Shown here one piece after another: positions 49,394 to 58,001 of a DNA stretch of 64,000 nucleotides. Numbering within the stretch: the first letter of the stretch is position 1; the number at the start of each line of letters is the position of its first letter. The notes below the pieces were generated by a model. It did no database searches. It saw nothing but the letters and a program-made list of their open reading frames with translations, and had not been told where the DNA came from. The stretch comes from VRUE01 sp963796705. Its GTDB lineage: Bacteria > Actinomycetota > Thermoleophilia > Solirubrobacterales > 70-9. The stretch lies in assembly GCA_963796705.1 (NCBI GenBank), contig CAWCMK010000002.1:558001-622000 (forward strand), written 5' to 3'. The position numbers were made by a program, and so were the translations under genes.

Positions 49394-50711
49394 GGCGCAA
49401 AGGACAGCTGAGCGCGAGGCGGGCGAGAGTCCCTTCGCGACGATCGAGGAGGCAATCGAGGAGATCCGCGCCGGGCGGATGGTGATCGTCTGTGACGACG
49501 AGAGCCGCGAGAACGAGGGCGACCTGGTGATGGCGGCCCAGTTCGCGACGCCCGAGGCGATCAACTTTATGGCCAAGGAGGCGCGCGGGCTGGTCTGCCT
49601 GGCGCTGACCGCGGAACGCTGCGAACGGTTGGGCCTCAACCTGATGGCGGCAAAGAATGAGGCTCCCCTACAGACCGCCTTCACGGTCACGATCGAGGCC
49701 GCCGGGGGGGTCAGCACCGGGATCTCGGCCCAGGACCGGGCCCACACGGTGCAGGTCGCGATCGACCCGAACTCGGGACCGCGAGAGATCGTGATCCCCG
49801 GCCACATGTTCCCGCTGCGGGCCAAGGAGGGCGGGGTGCTGGAGCGAACCGGACACACCGAGGCGAGCGTCGACCTCGCGCGCCTCGCCGGGCTCACCCC
49901 GGCCGGCGTGATCTGCGAGGTGATGAACGACGACGGCACGATGGCGCGCGTTCCCGACCTCATCCCCTATGGCGAGCGGCACGGTCTGCGGATGATCACA
50001 ATCGCCGACCTGATCGCCTACCGGCGGCGCACCGAGAAGCTGGTCGAGCGGGTCGTCTCGACGGCGCTGCCGACCACCTTCGGGGACTTCACGGCGGTCG
50101 GCTACCGCTCGCTGATCGATGACAAGCACCACGTCGCGATGGTCAAGGGGGAGATCGATGGGGCCGAGGACGTGCTCGTCCGGGTCCACAGCGAGTGCCT
50201 CACCGGCGACGTCTTCCACAGCATGCGCTGCGACTGCGGCGAGCAGCTCGCGGCGGCCCTGGCGATGATCGAGGAGGAGGGTCGGGGGGTGCTTCTCTAC
50301 CTGTCGCAGGAGGGGCGGGGGATCGGCCTGCTCAACAAGCTGCGCGCCTACCGACTCCAGGAGGACGGCGCCGATACGGTCGAGGCAAACCTGAAGCTCG
50401 GTCTCCCCGCCGACCTGCGCGACTACGGGATCGGCGCACAGATCCTCGGCGACCTCGGCCTGACCAGCATCCGGATCCTCACCAACAACCCGAAAAAGAT
50501 CGTCGGGCTCGAGGGCTACGGGCTCTCGGTCAGCGAGCAGCTCCCGATCGAGTCCGACCCGAACGTCCACAACGAGGCCTATCTGCGGGCCAAGCGAGAC
50601 AAGATGGGCCACTCGCTGCACCACCAGGGTCTGGCCCTCGATGAGGAGATGATCCACGATGAGCAGCACGCTGGACCGCCGGGCGCCGACCCGGCTTCAA
50701 GTGCGGAGTGA
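49374..50711 (+). CDS. ribBA: Bifunctional DHBP synthase / GTP cyclohydrolase II
   Basis: Supplies both early riboflavin precursors: 3,4-dihydroxybutanone 4-phosphate (N-terminal RibB) and the pyrimidine from GTP (C-terminal RibA). 445 residues. RibB motifs: VIVCDDESRENEGDLVMAAQ, GHMFPLRAKEGGVLERTGHT and EVMNDDGTMARVPDL. RibA zinc site: HSECLTGDVFHSMRCDCGEQ near residue 280, then LYLSQEGRGIGLLNKL and LTNNPKKIVGLEGYG. A short extension precedes RibB, and the C-terminus has a 25-residue hydrophilic tail. ribH follows 12 bases on. Confidence 0.96.
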   Translation: MEQTMSEAQRTAEREAGESPFATIEEAIEEIRAGRMVIVCDDESRENEGDLVMAAQFATPEAINFMAKEARGLVCLALTAERCERLGLNLMAAKNEAPLQTAFTVTIEAAGGVSTGISAQDRAHTVQVAIDPNSGPREIVIPGHMFPLRAKEGGVLERTGHTEASVDLARLAGLTPAGVICEVMNDDGTMARVPDLIPYGERHGLRMITIADLIAYRRRTEKLVERVVSTALPTTFGDFTAVGYRSLIDDKHHVAMVKGEIDGAEDVLVRVHSECLTGDVFHSMRCDCGEQLAAALAMIEEEGRGVLLYLSQEGRGIGLLNKLRAYRLQEDGADTVEANLKLGLPADLRDYGIGAQILGDLGLTSIRILTNNPKKIVGLEGYGLSVSEQLPIESDPNVHNEAYLRAKRDKMGHSLHHQGLALDEEMIHDEQHAGPPGADPASSAE

Positions 50712-50723
50712 ATCTGCCCGCTG

Positions 50724-51218
50724 ATGGCTGAGGCGGCCCCCTTCCTCGAGGAGTTCTCCGAGACCGAGCGGCAGACGCTCTCGGCGCTGCGCTTCGCGAT
50801 CTGCGTCGGGCGCTTCTATGAGGAGCTCGCCGCCCGCTTGCGACGCGGCGCCGAGCAGGGATTCGAGCTGGCCGGGGTTAGCGGCACCGCGGTCAGCCAC
50901 CACTCGGTGCCGGGCGCCTACGAGCTGCCGCTGGCCGCCCGGCTTGTGATCGAGGCAGACAGCGAGCTCGCCGGCGTCGCCTGCCTCGGGGTCGTGATAC
51001 GCGGCGAGACCGATCACTATGACTTCGTCTGCGCCGAGACGGCGCGCGGCATCCAGGACGTGCAGCTAAGGAGCGGTGTTCCCTGTGCCTTCGGGGTGAT
51101 CACCTGCGAGACGATGGAGCAGGCGCTGGCGCGCGCCGGCGGTGACAAGCGCGACCAGGGCCGCAACGCGGCGCTGACCGTGGCCCGCATGGCGCTGCTC
51201 AAACGCCAACTCGCCTGA
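50724..51218 (+). CDS. ribH: 6,7-dimethyl-8-ribityllumazine synthase
   Basis: Condenses the RibA/RibD-derived pyrimidine with the RibB product. 164 residues. Motifs: RFAICVGRFYEELAARL, HHSVPGAYELPLAARLVIE, the catalytic block LGVVIRGETDHYDFVCAETA with His near residue 96, VPCAFGVITCETMEQALARA and GGDKRDQGRNAALTVARMAL. An N-terminal extension of about 20 residues is acidic. Last gene of the rib operon; the rpmB promoter lies directly after it. Confidence 0.95.
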   Translation: MAEAAPFLEEFSETERQTLSALRFAICVGRFYEELAARLRRGAEQGFELAGVSGTAVSHHSVPGAYELPLAARLVIEADSELAGVACLGVVIRGETDHYDFVCAETARGIQDVQLRSGVPCAFGVITCETMEQALARAGGDKRDQGRNAALTVARMALLKRQLA

Positions 51219-51223
51219 CTGGC

Positions 51224-51229
51224 TACCAT
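51224..51229 (+). promoter_or_regulatory. -10 box of rpmB
   Basis: TACCAT ends 12 bases before ATG 51242. The same hexamer stands 10 bases before rpmF (62860-62865), so the two ribosomal protein genes have near-identical start regions. Confidence 0.45.
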
Positions 51230-51241
51230 CCACGGTCCCCG

Positions 51242-51433
51242 ATGGCCAAGGTATGCCACAGCTGCGGCAAAGGACCGGCGTTCGGCCAGTCACGAAGCCA
51301 CTCGATGGTCGCGACCAAGCGCCGCTTTGATCCGAACCTGCAGAAGGTGCGGATCGAAGAGAACGGCCGCAAGCTCCGGACCTACGTCTGCGCGCGCTGC
51401 CTGAAGTCCAACAAGGTCATCAAGGCCGCCTGA
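51242..51433 (+). CDS. rpmB: 50S ribosomal protein L28
   Basis: bL28, 63 residues, the zinc-binding (C+) form with CHSCG at residue 5 and CARC near residue 51. KGPAFGQSRSHSMVATKRRF and LRTYVCARCLKSNKVIKAA are typical. ATG 51242. In many genomes rpmB is followed directly by the DAK-phosphatase gene fakA and recG; here two unrelated genes lie between. Confidence 0.95.
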   Translation: MAKVCHSCGKGPAFGQSRSHSMVATKRRFDPNLQKVRIEENGRKLRTYVCARCLKSNKVIKAA

Positions 51434-51567
51434 GGCGGCGCTCGCCCGCCCGCTGGGGCGAAACTTTGCGGCGAGACTGGTTTTCCTAGCGGCAGGAGCG
51501 GGGTAGTCGAGGGGCGCCGGAAACGGGCGTTGTCGGGAACGCCGGAAGCGACTCCGAAAGGAACCGG

Positions 51568-54012
51568 ATGAAGCGTCTCACCAGGGTTTTCGCGACATTC
51601 CTGCTGCTCGCCGCGCTTCTCGGCGGCGCCGCCTCGGCCGCCCAGCACCCGCGAAAGCACCACTCCAAGGCCCTCAGGGTCCGCATCCTGCAGAACCAGC
51701 AGGAAGCGATCCTCAAGCACGGCCTGCGGGTAAAGGTCATCTCCGGCAAGGCCCGCAAGCTGAAGATCAGCGCCCTCTCCGGCACCTTTGACGAAGCCAA
51801 CCGGCCGCTCACCAAGAAGCGCACCGTGAAGTTCCGCAAGCGCGGCAAGAGGTCGGTGAGGCTGGCGCTGACGAAGGCCGGCCGCACGGCCCTGTCCTCC
51901 TGCTCCTACCGCAAGATCGTCGTGCGCGCCGGTAAGGCGAGGGCCAAGAGGAGCCTGACGCGCAACTCGAAGCCCTGCCGGCTGCCCGAAATCGAACTCA
52001 AGAACGCCTCCAGGTGCGACTTCATCACCAACTCGCCGAAGGCGACGACGGGCTGCATGCTGCCCTTCCCAGACGATTACTACACGACGCCGGACGCCTC
52101 CAGCGAAACCGGCCTGCGAATCAACTTCCAAAACGAAGCGATGCCGGCCAACGCCTCCGAACAGCACATCGAAGCGGCCCCCTACAACGCCTCCAATGGC
52201 TTCAGTCAGGGCTCGACGATCCTGCTCAGAATTCCCGGGATCGAAACGGCAGCCGACGTCGCCGCGATCGGCGGGCCGCCGATCAACCACATCGGCCGCT
52301 ATGCGGAATCGAGCTCGCCGATCGTCGTGATCGACGCGAAGACCGGCGAACGCTGGCCGATCTGGACGGAGATCGATTCGCTCGCGCAGGACCGCTCGAA
52401 GGCGCTGCTGGAGATCCACCCGGCCCTCAACTTCGAATCCGGGGGGCACTACATCGTCGCCCTGCGCAACGTCAAGAACGCCGCCGGGACGAAGCTCGAA
52501 GCGCCGGCGGCGTTTCGCTACCTGCGTGACGAAATGCCCTCTGAACAGAAGCAGATCAACGAAGCCCGCGGCCGCTACGCGAGCATCTTCGCGGCGCTCA
52601 AGAAGGCCGGCATCGCCCGCAACAACCTCTATCTGGCCTGGGATTTCACGGTCGCAACCGACAACAACAATGCCCACCGCGAGCTGGCGATGCGCAACGC
52701 CGCCTTCACTCAGCTGGGCGACTCCAACCTCAGCGACGGGGTCGTGCAGGGCGCCTCGCCGAAATTTGCCGTGACCAGCACGACGACCGAAACGAACGCC
52801 AATGGGACCTTTCGCAGGGTGAAGGGAACCCTCGACGTCCCCTGCTTCCTTTACCCGAGCTGCGCGCCGGGGGGAACGATGAAGCTCGCGGCCAACGGCG
52901 ACCCGACACCGAACGGCACCTGGACCGCGAACCTCGACTGCATCATCCCCAAATCGGCCACCGAAGGCCCGGCCGGAGCGGCGCGGCCCTCCCTCTACGG
53001 TCACGGGCTCTTCGGGAGCGCCGCGGAGGTCGCCTCGGCCCCGCAGGAGAAGCTCGCCGAAGATCACGAGATCGTCCTCTGCGCGACCGACGAGATCGGC
53101 ATGTCCGAAAGCGATTTCGGCAACACGATCGGCATCCTCAACAACCTCTCCAAGTTCCCGCAGCTGGCCGATCGCCTGCAGCAGGGCCTGCTCGACGAGC
53201 TCTATCTGGGCCGGGCGATGATCAACCCGGGCGGCCTGGGCACCGACAACGCCTTCCACCAGGACGGCACCGCGAGCACCGAATCGGTGCTCGATACCTC
53301 GCACCTGTTCTATGACGGCAACAGCCAGGGCGGGATCATGGGGGGCGCTCTGACGGCGGTCTCGCCCGACTTCACCCGGGCGGCACTCGGGGTGCCGGCG
53401 ATGAACTACTCGGTCCTGCTGCCGCGTTCGGTCGACTTCGACGAGTTCGCCCACTTTCTCTACCCGGCCTACCCGAACGAAGAAATGCGGCCGCTGATCC
53501 TCGACATCATCCAGATGCTCTGGGACCGTGGCGACCCGAACGGCTACGCGCACCGGATGACCAGCGATCCGCTGCCGGGCACGCCGCCCCACCAGGTGGT
53601 CCTCAACGTCGCCCTCGGCGACCATCAGGTCACCGACTACCAGGCCGACGTCGAGGCCCGCACGATCGGGGCCTCGGCCCACACGCCGGTCCTCTACAAC
53701 GGACGCTGGCCCGACACCGACGTGCTCTGGAACGTTCCCTCGATCAGCGCCTACCCGTTCACCGGCTCCGCGATCTACTACTGGGACATCGGACCCGTGC
53801 GGCCCAACCCCTCCGAACCAACTCAGACGATCGGCGTGCCGCCGCCGCCCTACGCGAACCTGCCCAACCGCGAAGGCGAAGACCCGCATGAAGCGCCGCG
53901 GGCCGCGACGGCCGAGCAGCAACTGGTCTCCGACTTCTTCAACGGCGCGATCCAGCTGGGCGACAGCTGCTCGGGCGGGCCCTGCTACGCAGGCAGCTTC
54001 ACCGGACCCTAG
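51568..54012 (+). CDS. Secreted alpha/beta-hydrolase-like protein
   Basis: 814 residues. Signal peptide: basic MKRLTR, hydrophobic core to about residue 20, cleavage near AASA-A (24). Residues 27-135 are strongly basic with beta-type repeats (LRVKVISGKARKLKISALSG, VRLALTKAGRTALSSC). The next region opens CDFITN and CMLPFPDDYYTTPD. The hydrolase domain carries RPSLYGHGLFGSAAE and a nucleophile elbow LFYDGNSQGGIMGGAL with Ser586, followed by ADVEARTIGASAHTPVLYNG. The exact enzyme is unknown; an extracellular esterase is my guess. AAAGGAA precedes ATG 51568. In the first 340 residues 16 of 18 Glu codons are GAA, unlike neighbouring genes. Confidence 0.8.
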   Translation: MKRLTRVFATFLLLAALLGGAASAAQHPRKHHSKALRVRILQNQQEAILKHGLRVKVISGKARKLKISALSGTFDEANRPLTKKRTVKFRKRGKRSVRLALTKAGRTALSSCSYRKIVVRAGKARAKRSLTRNSKPCRLPEIELKNASRCDFITNSPKATTGCMLPFPDDYYTTPDASSETGLRINFQNEAMPANASEQHIEAAPYNASNGFSQGSTILLRIPGIETAADVAAIGGPPINHIGRYAESSSPIVVIDAKTGERWPIWTEIDSLAQDRSKALLEIHPALNFESGGHYIVALRNVKNAAGTKLEAPAAFRYLRDEMPSEQKQINEARGRYASIFAALKKAGIARNNLYLAWDFTVATDNNNAHRELAMRNAAFTQLGDSNLSDGVVQGASPKFAVTSTTTETNANGTFRRVKGTLDVPCFLYPSCAPGGTMKLAANGDPTPNGTWTANLDCIIPKSATEGPAGAARPSLYGHGLFGSAAEVASAPQEKLAEDHEIVLCATDEIGMSESDFGNTIGILNNLSKFPQLADRLQQGLLDELYLGRAMINPGGLGTDNAFHQDGTASTESVLDTSHLFYDGNSQGGIMGGALTAVSPDFTRAALGVPAMNYSVLLPRSVDFDEFAHFLYPAYPNEEMRPLILDIIQMLWDRGDPNGYAHRMTSDPLPGTPPHQVVLNVALGDHQVTDYQADVEARTIGASAHTPVLYNGRWPDTDVLWNVPSISAYPFTGSAIYYWDIGPVRPNPSEPTQTIGVPPPPYANLPNREGEDPHEAPRAATAEQQLVSDFFNGAIQLGDSCSGGPCYAGSFTGP

Positions 54013-54030
54013 TCAGAGCCAACCGCGCTG

Positions 54031-54069
54031 GGCGGCGAGCCTCTCACCGGGAGCCGAGAGCTCGCCGCC
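54031..54069. terminator. Strong bidirectional hairpin between convergent genes
   Basis: GGCGGCGAG (54031-54039) pairs with CTCGCCGCC (54061-54069), then after one bulged C, CTCTC (54041-54045) pairs with GAGAG (54056-54060), leaving a 10-base loop. These 14 paired bases lie in the 122-base gap between the convergent hydrolase and MMPL genes. No T-run, so bidirectional termination or RNA stabilisation is likely but unproven. Confidence 0.6.
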
Positions 54070-54134
54070 GCGCGCCGATCCGGTTCGCTGGCTCGCGAGA
54101 CGCGCTCGGGTCACCCTTGAGGAGATAGGTGCGC

Positions 54135-56306
54135 TCAGGCCTCGGATTCTCCGAGTGGCGCCTCGGATCGAGGCTCGGCGGGCTCGACCGCGAGTCGGGG
54201 CAGGATCCGTGCCAGCCAGTCGGGGAAATACCAGGCGCGACGGCCGAAGAGCTGCATCAGCGCCGGCACCAGCACCGAGCGGATGATCACCGCGTCGATC
54301 AGGACCGCGGAGGCCAGGCCGAGGCCGAAGAGTTTGATGATCCGTTCTTCGCCGAGCATGAAGGAGGCAAAGACGGTGACCATGATCGCCGCCGCGGCGG
54401 TGATCACGCGACCGGTCAGGGCGAGACCGCGGGTCACGGCTTCGGAGGCATCGTGGCGCTGCTCCCACTCCTCGTGAATCCGGGACATCAGAAAGACCTC
54501 GTAGTCCATCGATAACCCGAAGACGATCGCGAAGAGAAAGACCGGAAAGAAGGCGATGATCGGGCCGGTGTTGTCGACCCCGATCAGGCTCGCGCCCCAG
54601 CCCCACTGAAAGACCGCGACGATCAGCCCGAAGGCGGCGCCGATGCTCAGCAGGTTCATCGCCATCGCCTTCAGCGGCACCAGCACCGAGCGGAAGACGG
54701 TCATCAGCAGCAGCGCCGAGAGCAGCACGACGACGCCGATGAAAAGCGGCAGCTTTTCGGCGATCGCATTGCCGAAGTCCTCGAAGATCGCGTTGATGCC
54801 GCCGACGTGGATCTGGGTGCCGGTCCGCGCCTCGATCGGGGGGATCACGTCGGTGCGGATGCGGTCCAGAAGTTCGGTCGTCTGCGCGCTCTGCGGAGCG
54901 GTCGTCGGGTAGACGTCAAAGACGCCCGTGTCTTGCTGTCGGTTCAGGGTGATCGAGGTCACCCTGGCGACCCCGGGCTCGTGTTTCAGGCTCCGGCTGA
55001 GCAACACCAGGCTCCTGTCTTCGCCTTTCCCCGGGAGGGCGGCGACGATCACGTAGGGGCCGTTGAAGCCGGGCCCGAAGCCTTCGGCGAGCAGGTCATA
55101 GGCGGCGCGCGTCGTCGTCCCCTTCGGTTCGGTCCCGGCGTCGTTGATGCCGAGCCGCAGGGAGAGCGTCGGGATGCAGAGGGCCAAGAGGAGGCCGCCC
55201 GAGAGGATCGCCGCCAGCGCCGGGCGCCGCTGCACCTGGCGGCTCCAGCGAAACCACCTGGTGTTCTCGTCGATCGAATTGGCGCGGCTACCGAGGCCCG
55301 GTAGGCGCAGCCTGTCGACGCGGTGACCGACGATCGCAAGGAAGGCGGGCAGCAGGGTGAGGGCGGCGATCATCGTGAAGAAGACCGCCAGGGCTGCCGC
55401 CATCGCCACCCCGTAGAGGAAGCTGATGCCGAGCAGCATCATCCCCATCAGCGAGATGATCACCGTCACCCCCGCGAAGAGAACCGCGCGACCGGCGGTG
55501 TTCACGGCGGAGACCGCGGCCGGGCTCGGGTCGAGGCCTTCGTCAAGGCAGTTGCGGAAGCGGGTGAGGATGAAGAGCGCGTAGTCGATGCCGACGCCGA
55601 GGCCGATCATCGCCGCCAGGACCGGGGCGAAGTTGGCGGTTTCGAAGACGTGGGTGCCGAGCGTCACCAGGCTCAGGCCGACGCCGAGCGCGAACAGAGC
55701 GGTGAGGATCGGCAGCCCCATCGCGACCAGCGAGCCGAAGGTTAAAAGCAGCACGACAACCGCCGCCAGCAGGCCGACGAAGAAGGAGGAGGTGCCGTTT
55801 TGCTGCTCGGCTTCGTGGACCAGGGATCCGCCCAGCTCGATCTGCAGGCCGCTGCCCGCCGCCCCCTGGGCCCGGGAGACCAGGCTCCTGATGTCTGATT
55901 TTTCGACCTTGTTGTTGGGTACGTCGAACTGGACCGTGGCGTAGGCGATCTTGCCGTCCTCGCTGATCGCCGCGGCTCCGCCCTTGTGGTAGGGGCTGGC
56001 GAGTTCGCTGACGTGCGGCGTTTCTTGCGCCTCCGCGAAGACTCCTTCCATCTTCCGGCGCACGGCGGGTGCCCGCACACCCGCCTCGGCTCTGTAGACG
56101 ATCTGGATCGTGTCGCCTGACTGCTGCGGGAAGCGGTGTTCGAGCAGTTCGAAGGCGTCCTTGGAGTCTGAGGCCGGCAGCTTGAATTCTTCGCTGAAGT
56201 GCGAGCCGGCCGAGCGGGCGAGGAACCCAAACCCGATCAGGGCCACGAGCCAGCCGAGGATCACTGTCTTGCGGTGCCCGGTGCACCAGGTGGCGAAGCT
56301 TCGCAT
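54135..56306 (-). CDS. MMPL/RND-family transporter
   Basis: Twelve-helix membrane transporter of 723 residues from ATG 56306 (MRSFATWCTGHRKTVILGWL). Two repeats, each one helix, a periplasmic loop and a five-helix bundle. First repeat: AMIGLGVGIDYALFILTRFR with the proton-relay Asp-Tyr; second: IVFGLSMDYEVFLMSRIHEEW. This pairing is the MmpL hallmark. The family exports lipids or hydrophobic compounds using the proton gradient; the substrate is unknown. It is convergent with the secreted hydrolase and shares its preference for GAA codons, so the two may have arrived together. Confidence 0.9.
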   Translation of the reverse strand: MRSFATWCTGHRKTVILGWLVALIGFGFLARSAGSHFSEEFKLPASDSKDAFELLEHRFPQQSGDTIQIVYRAEAGVRAPAVRRKMEGVFAEAQETPHVSELASPYHKGGAAAISEDGKIAYATVQFDVPNNKVEKSDIRSLVSRAQGAAGSGLQIELGGSLVHEAEQQNGTSSFFVGLLAAVVVLLLTFGSLVAMGLPILTALFALGVGLSLVTLGTHVFETANFAPVLAAMIGLGVGIDYALFILTRFRNCLDEGLDPSPAAVSAVNTAGRAVLFAGVTVIISLMGMMLLGISFLYGVAMAAALAVFFTMIAALTLLPAFLAIVGHRVDRLRLPGLGSRANSIDENTRWFRWSRQVQRRPALAAILSGGLLLALCIPTLSLRLGINDAGTEPKGTTTRAAYDLLAEGFGPGFNGPYVIVAALPGKGEDRSLVLLSRSLKHEPGVARVTSITLNRQQDTGVFDVYPTTAPQSAQTTELLDRIRTDVIPPIEARTGTQIHVGGINAIFEDFGNAIAEKLPLFIGVVVLLSALLLMTVFRSVLVPLKAMAMNLLSIGAAFGLIVAVFQWGWGASLIGVDNTGPIIAFFPVFLFAIVFGLSMDYEVFLMSRIHEEWEQRHDASEAVTRGLALTGRVITAAAAIMVTVFASFMLGEERIIKLFGLGLASAVLIDAVIIRSVLVPALMQLFGRRAWYFPDWLARILPRLAVEPAEPRSEAPLGESEA

Positions 56307-56313
56307 CGGGCGC

Positions 56314-56319
56314 ACCGTA
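56314..56319 (-). promoter_or_regulatory. -10 box of a probable leaderless MMPL transcript
   Basis: On the minus strand TACGGT ends 7 bases before ATG 56306, supporting that start over the longer open frame. Confidence 0.5.
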
Positions 56320-56356
56320 GCGAACCGACCGCCTCGCCCCGTCCGGGGCTGGCAGC

Positions 56357-56362
56357 TAGATT
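56357..56362 (+). promoter_or_regulatory. -10 box of a probable leaderless fakA transcript
   Basis: TAGATT ends 7 bases before ATG 56370 in the 63-base divergent gap. Confidence 0.55.
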
Positions 56363-56369
56363 TTGACCG

Positions 56370-58001
56370 ATGGCCGATCCCAGCATCGTCCGCTTCCGAC
56401 GGGTCGTGGCCGCGGCCTACGCGCATCTCGATGAGCGCCGCGAGGAGGTCAACGACCTAAACGTCTTCCCGGTCGCAGACGGCGATACCGGCGACAACAT
56501 GGCGATGACGATGCGCGCCGTGATGGAGGAGCTGGATCACCTCGACGGCCAGGAGATCGATGAGATCGGGCGCACCGAGCTCGTCCAGGCCCTCGCCAGG
56601 GCAGCGCTGATGGGAGCCCGGGGCAACTCCGGCGTGATCCTCAGCCAGATCGTCCGCGGCGCCGCCGAGGAGCTGGCCAGCCGGCCGGGGGAGCTGATCG
56701 ACCCGGTGCTCGTCGCCTCCGCCTTCGCCAGCGCCGCGGACGCCGCCTACGCCTCGGTCCGGGAACCCGCCGAGGGCACGATGCTGACCGTCTTTCGTGA
56801 GATGGCGCACTCGATAGCGCGTCAGCTGGCCCGCCTTGACGCCGACCGCCAGCGCCTTGACCGCGGCGTCAGCGAGGAGCAGCAGGATGCGATCCTCGCC
56901 GAGATCCTCGAGCGGGCGATCGCCGACGGCCAGAGCGCGGTGGAACGCACGCCCGAGCAGCTCGACGTGCTGCGCGAATCCGGCGTCGTCGATGCCGGCG
57001 GCTATGGCCTGGTTCTGATCCTGGCCGGCGTCGTCGCCGGTCTGCGCGGCGACGCCGGGGCGCCTCCGAGGGTCGACCACCAGGCGACGCCCCGCCTCAG
57101 CCGCCCCCACCACGCCGACAGCCGTTTCCGATACTGCACCAACTTCATCGTCTCCGGCAGCGGCCTGGGGACGCGCGATTTCCTGCCCCGGCTCGAGGCG
57201 CTCGGCGACTCGGTCCTGGTGGTCGGCGACGAGGCGACGCTCAAGGTTCACATTCACACCGACGAGCCGGAGGCGGCGGTGGCCCTCTTCGAGGGAGCTG
57301 GCAAGGTCAGCAACCTCGATGTCGGCGACATGCGCGAGCAGGTCGCCGAGCGCCGGGCCCGCCTCAGCGCCGGGCGCACCGGTGCCCTTGCGGTCGCGGC
57401 CGGCGGCGGTTTCGAGCGGCTCTTCGCCGAGCTCGGCGCCCACGTTGTGCCGGGCGGCGAGACGCTCAACCCCTCGACCTTCGAGCTGCTCGCCGGGATT
57501 CACGAGGTGGCGGCCGAGGAAGTCCTCGTCCTGCCGAGCTCCCCCAACGTGATCATGGCGGCCGAGGAGGCCTGCCGGCGCTCCGATAAGCCGGCCCGCG
57601 TCGTGCCCTCCCGCTCCCAGCAGGAGAGCCTCCTTGTGCTCGTCGAGCTCGACCCCGAGGCGGCGGCCGAGGAGAACGCGGAGCGCCTCGGGGCGGCCCT
57701 GGAGGGGATCGCCAGCGGCGGCGTCGCCGCGGCCGCCCGCGACGATGCTCAGGGGCGTTTTCGCAAAGGCGACGCGGTCGGCATCGCCGACGGTGAGATC
57801 GTCGCCTGGGGCGGCGCGGGCTCGACCCTGGCGGCGACGATCGAGCGCCTCGCCGAGGATGCGGAGATCGTCACCGTGATCGCCGGTGAGCGGGCGCCGA
57901 TCCCGCTTGAGGAGATCGACACCCACGTTCCCGACGGGGTCGAGATCGAGACGCACGATGGTGGGCAGCCCAGCTGGTGGTGGCTGCTGGCCTCCCAGTA
58001 A
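56370..58001 (+). CDS. fakA: DAK2-domain kinase, fatty acid kinase FakA-like
   Basis: 543 residues. N-terminal DAK2 (DhaL-like) kinase domain, about residues 1-200: EEVNDLNVFPVADGDTGDNM with three metal-binding Asp, then LMGARGNSGVILSQIVRG. A middle and C-terminal domain (HADSRFRYCTNFIV, VHIHTDEPEAAVALFEGAGK, PSSPNVIMAAEEA) is the usual FakA partner region. FakA phosphorylates exogenous fatty acids held by FakB/DegV proteins; no fakB is in the window. It heads the conserved fakA-recG-rsmD-coaD run, and recG starts immediately after its stop. Confidence 0.9.
   Translation: MADPSIVRFRRVVAAAYAHLDERREEVNDLNVFPVADGDTGDNMAMTMRAVMEELDHLDGQEIDEIGRTELVQALARAALMGARGNSGVILSQIVRGAAEELASRPGELIDPVLVASAFASAADAAYASVREPAEGTMLTVFREMAHSIARQLARLDADRQRLDRGVSEEQQDAILAEILERAIADGQSAVERTPEQLDVLRESGVVDAGGYGLVLILAGVVAGLRGDAGAPPRVDHQATPRLSRPHHADSRFRYCTNFIVSGSGLGTRDFLPRLEALGDSVLVVGDEATLKVHIHTDEPEAAVALFEGAGKVSNLDVGDMREQVAERRARLSAGRTGALAVAAGGGFERLFAELGAHVVPGGETLNPSTFELLAGIHEVAAEEVLVLPSSPNVIMAAEEACRRSDKPARVVPSRSQQESLLVLVELDPEAAAEENAERLGAALEGIASGGVAAAARDDAQGRFRKGDAVGIADGEIVAWGGAGSTLAATIERLAEDAEIVTVIAGERAPIPLEEIDTHVPDGVEIETHDGGQPSWWWLLASQ

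Noticed and set aside
51382..53922. 846-codon open frame on the minus strand
   Set aside because: It is the antisense shadow of the secreted hydrolase, with Arg/Val/Gly-rich composition and no motif.
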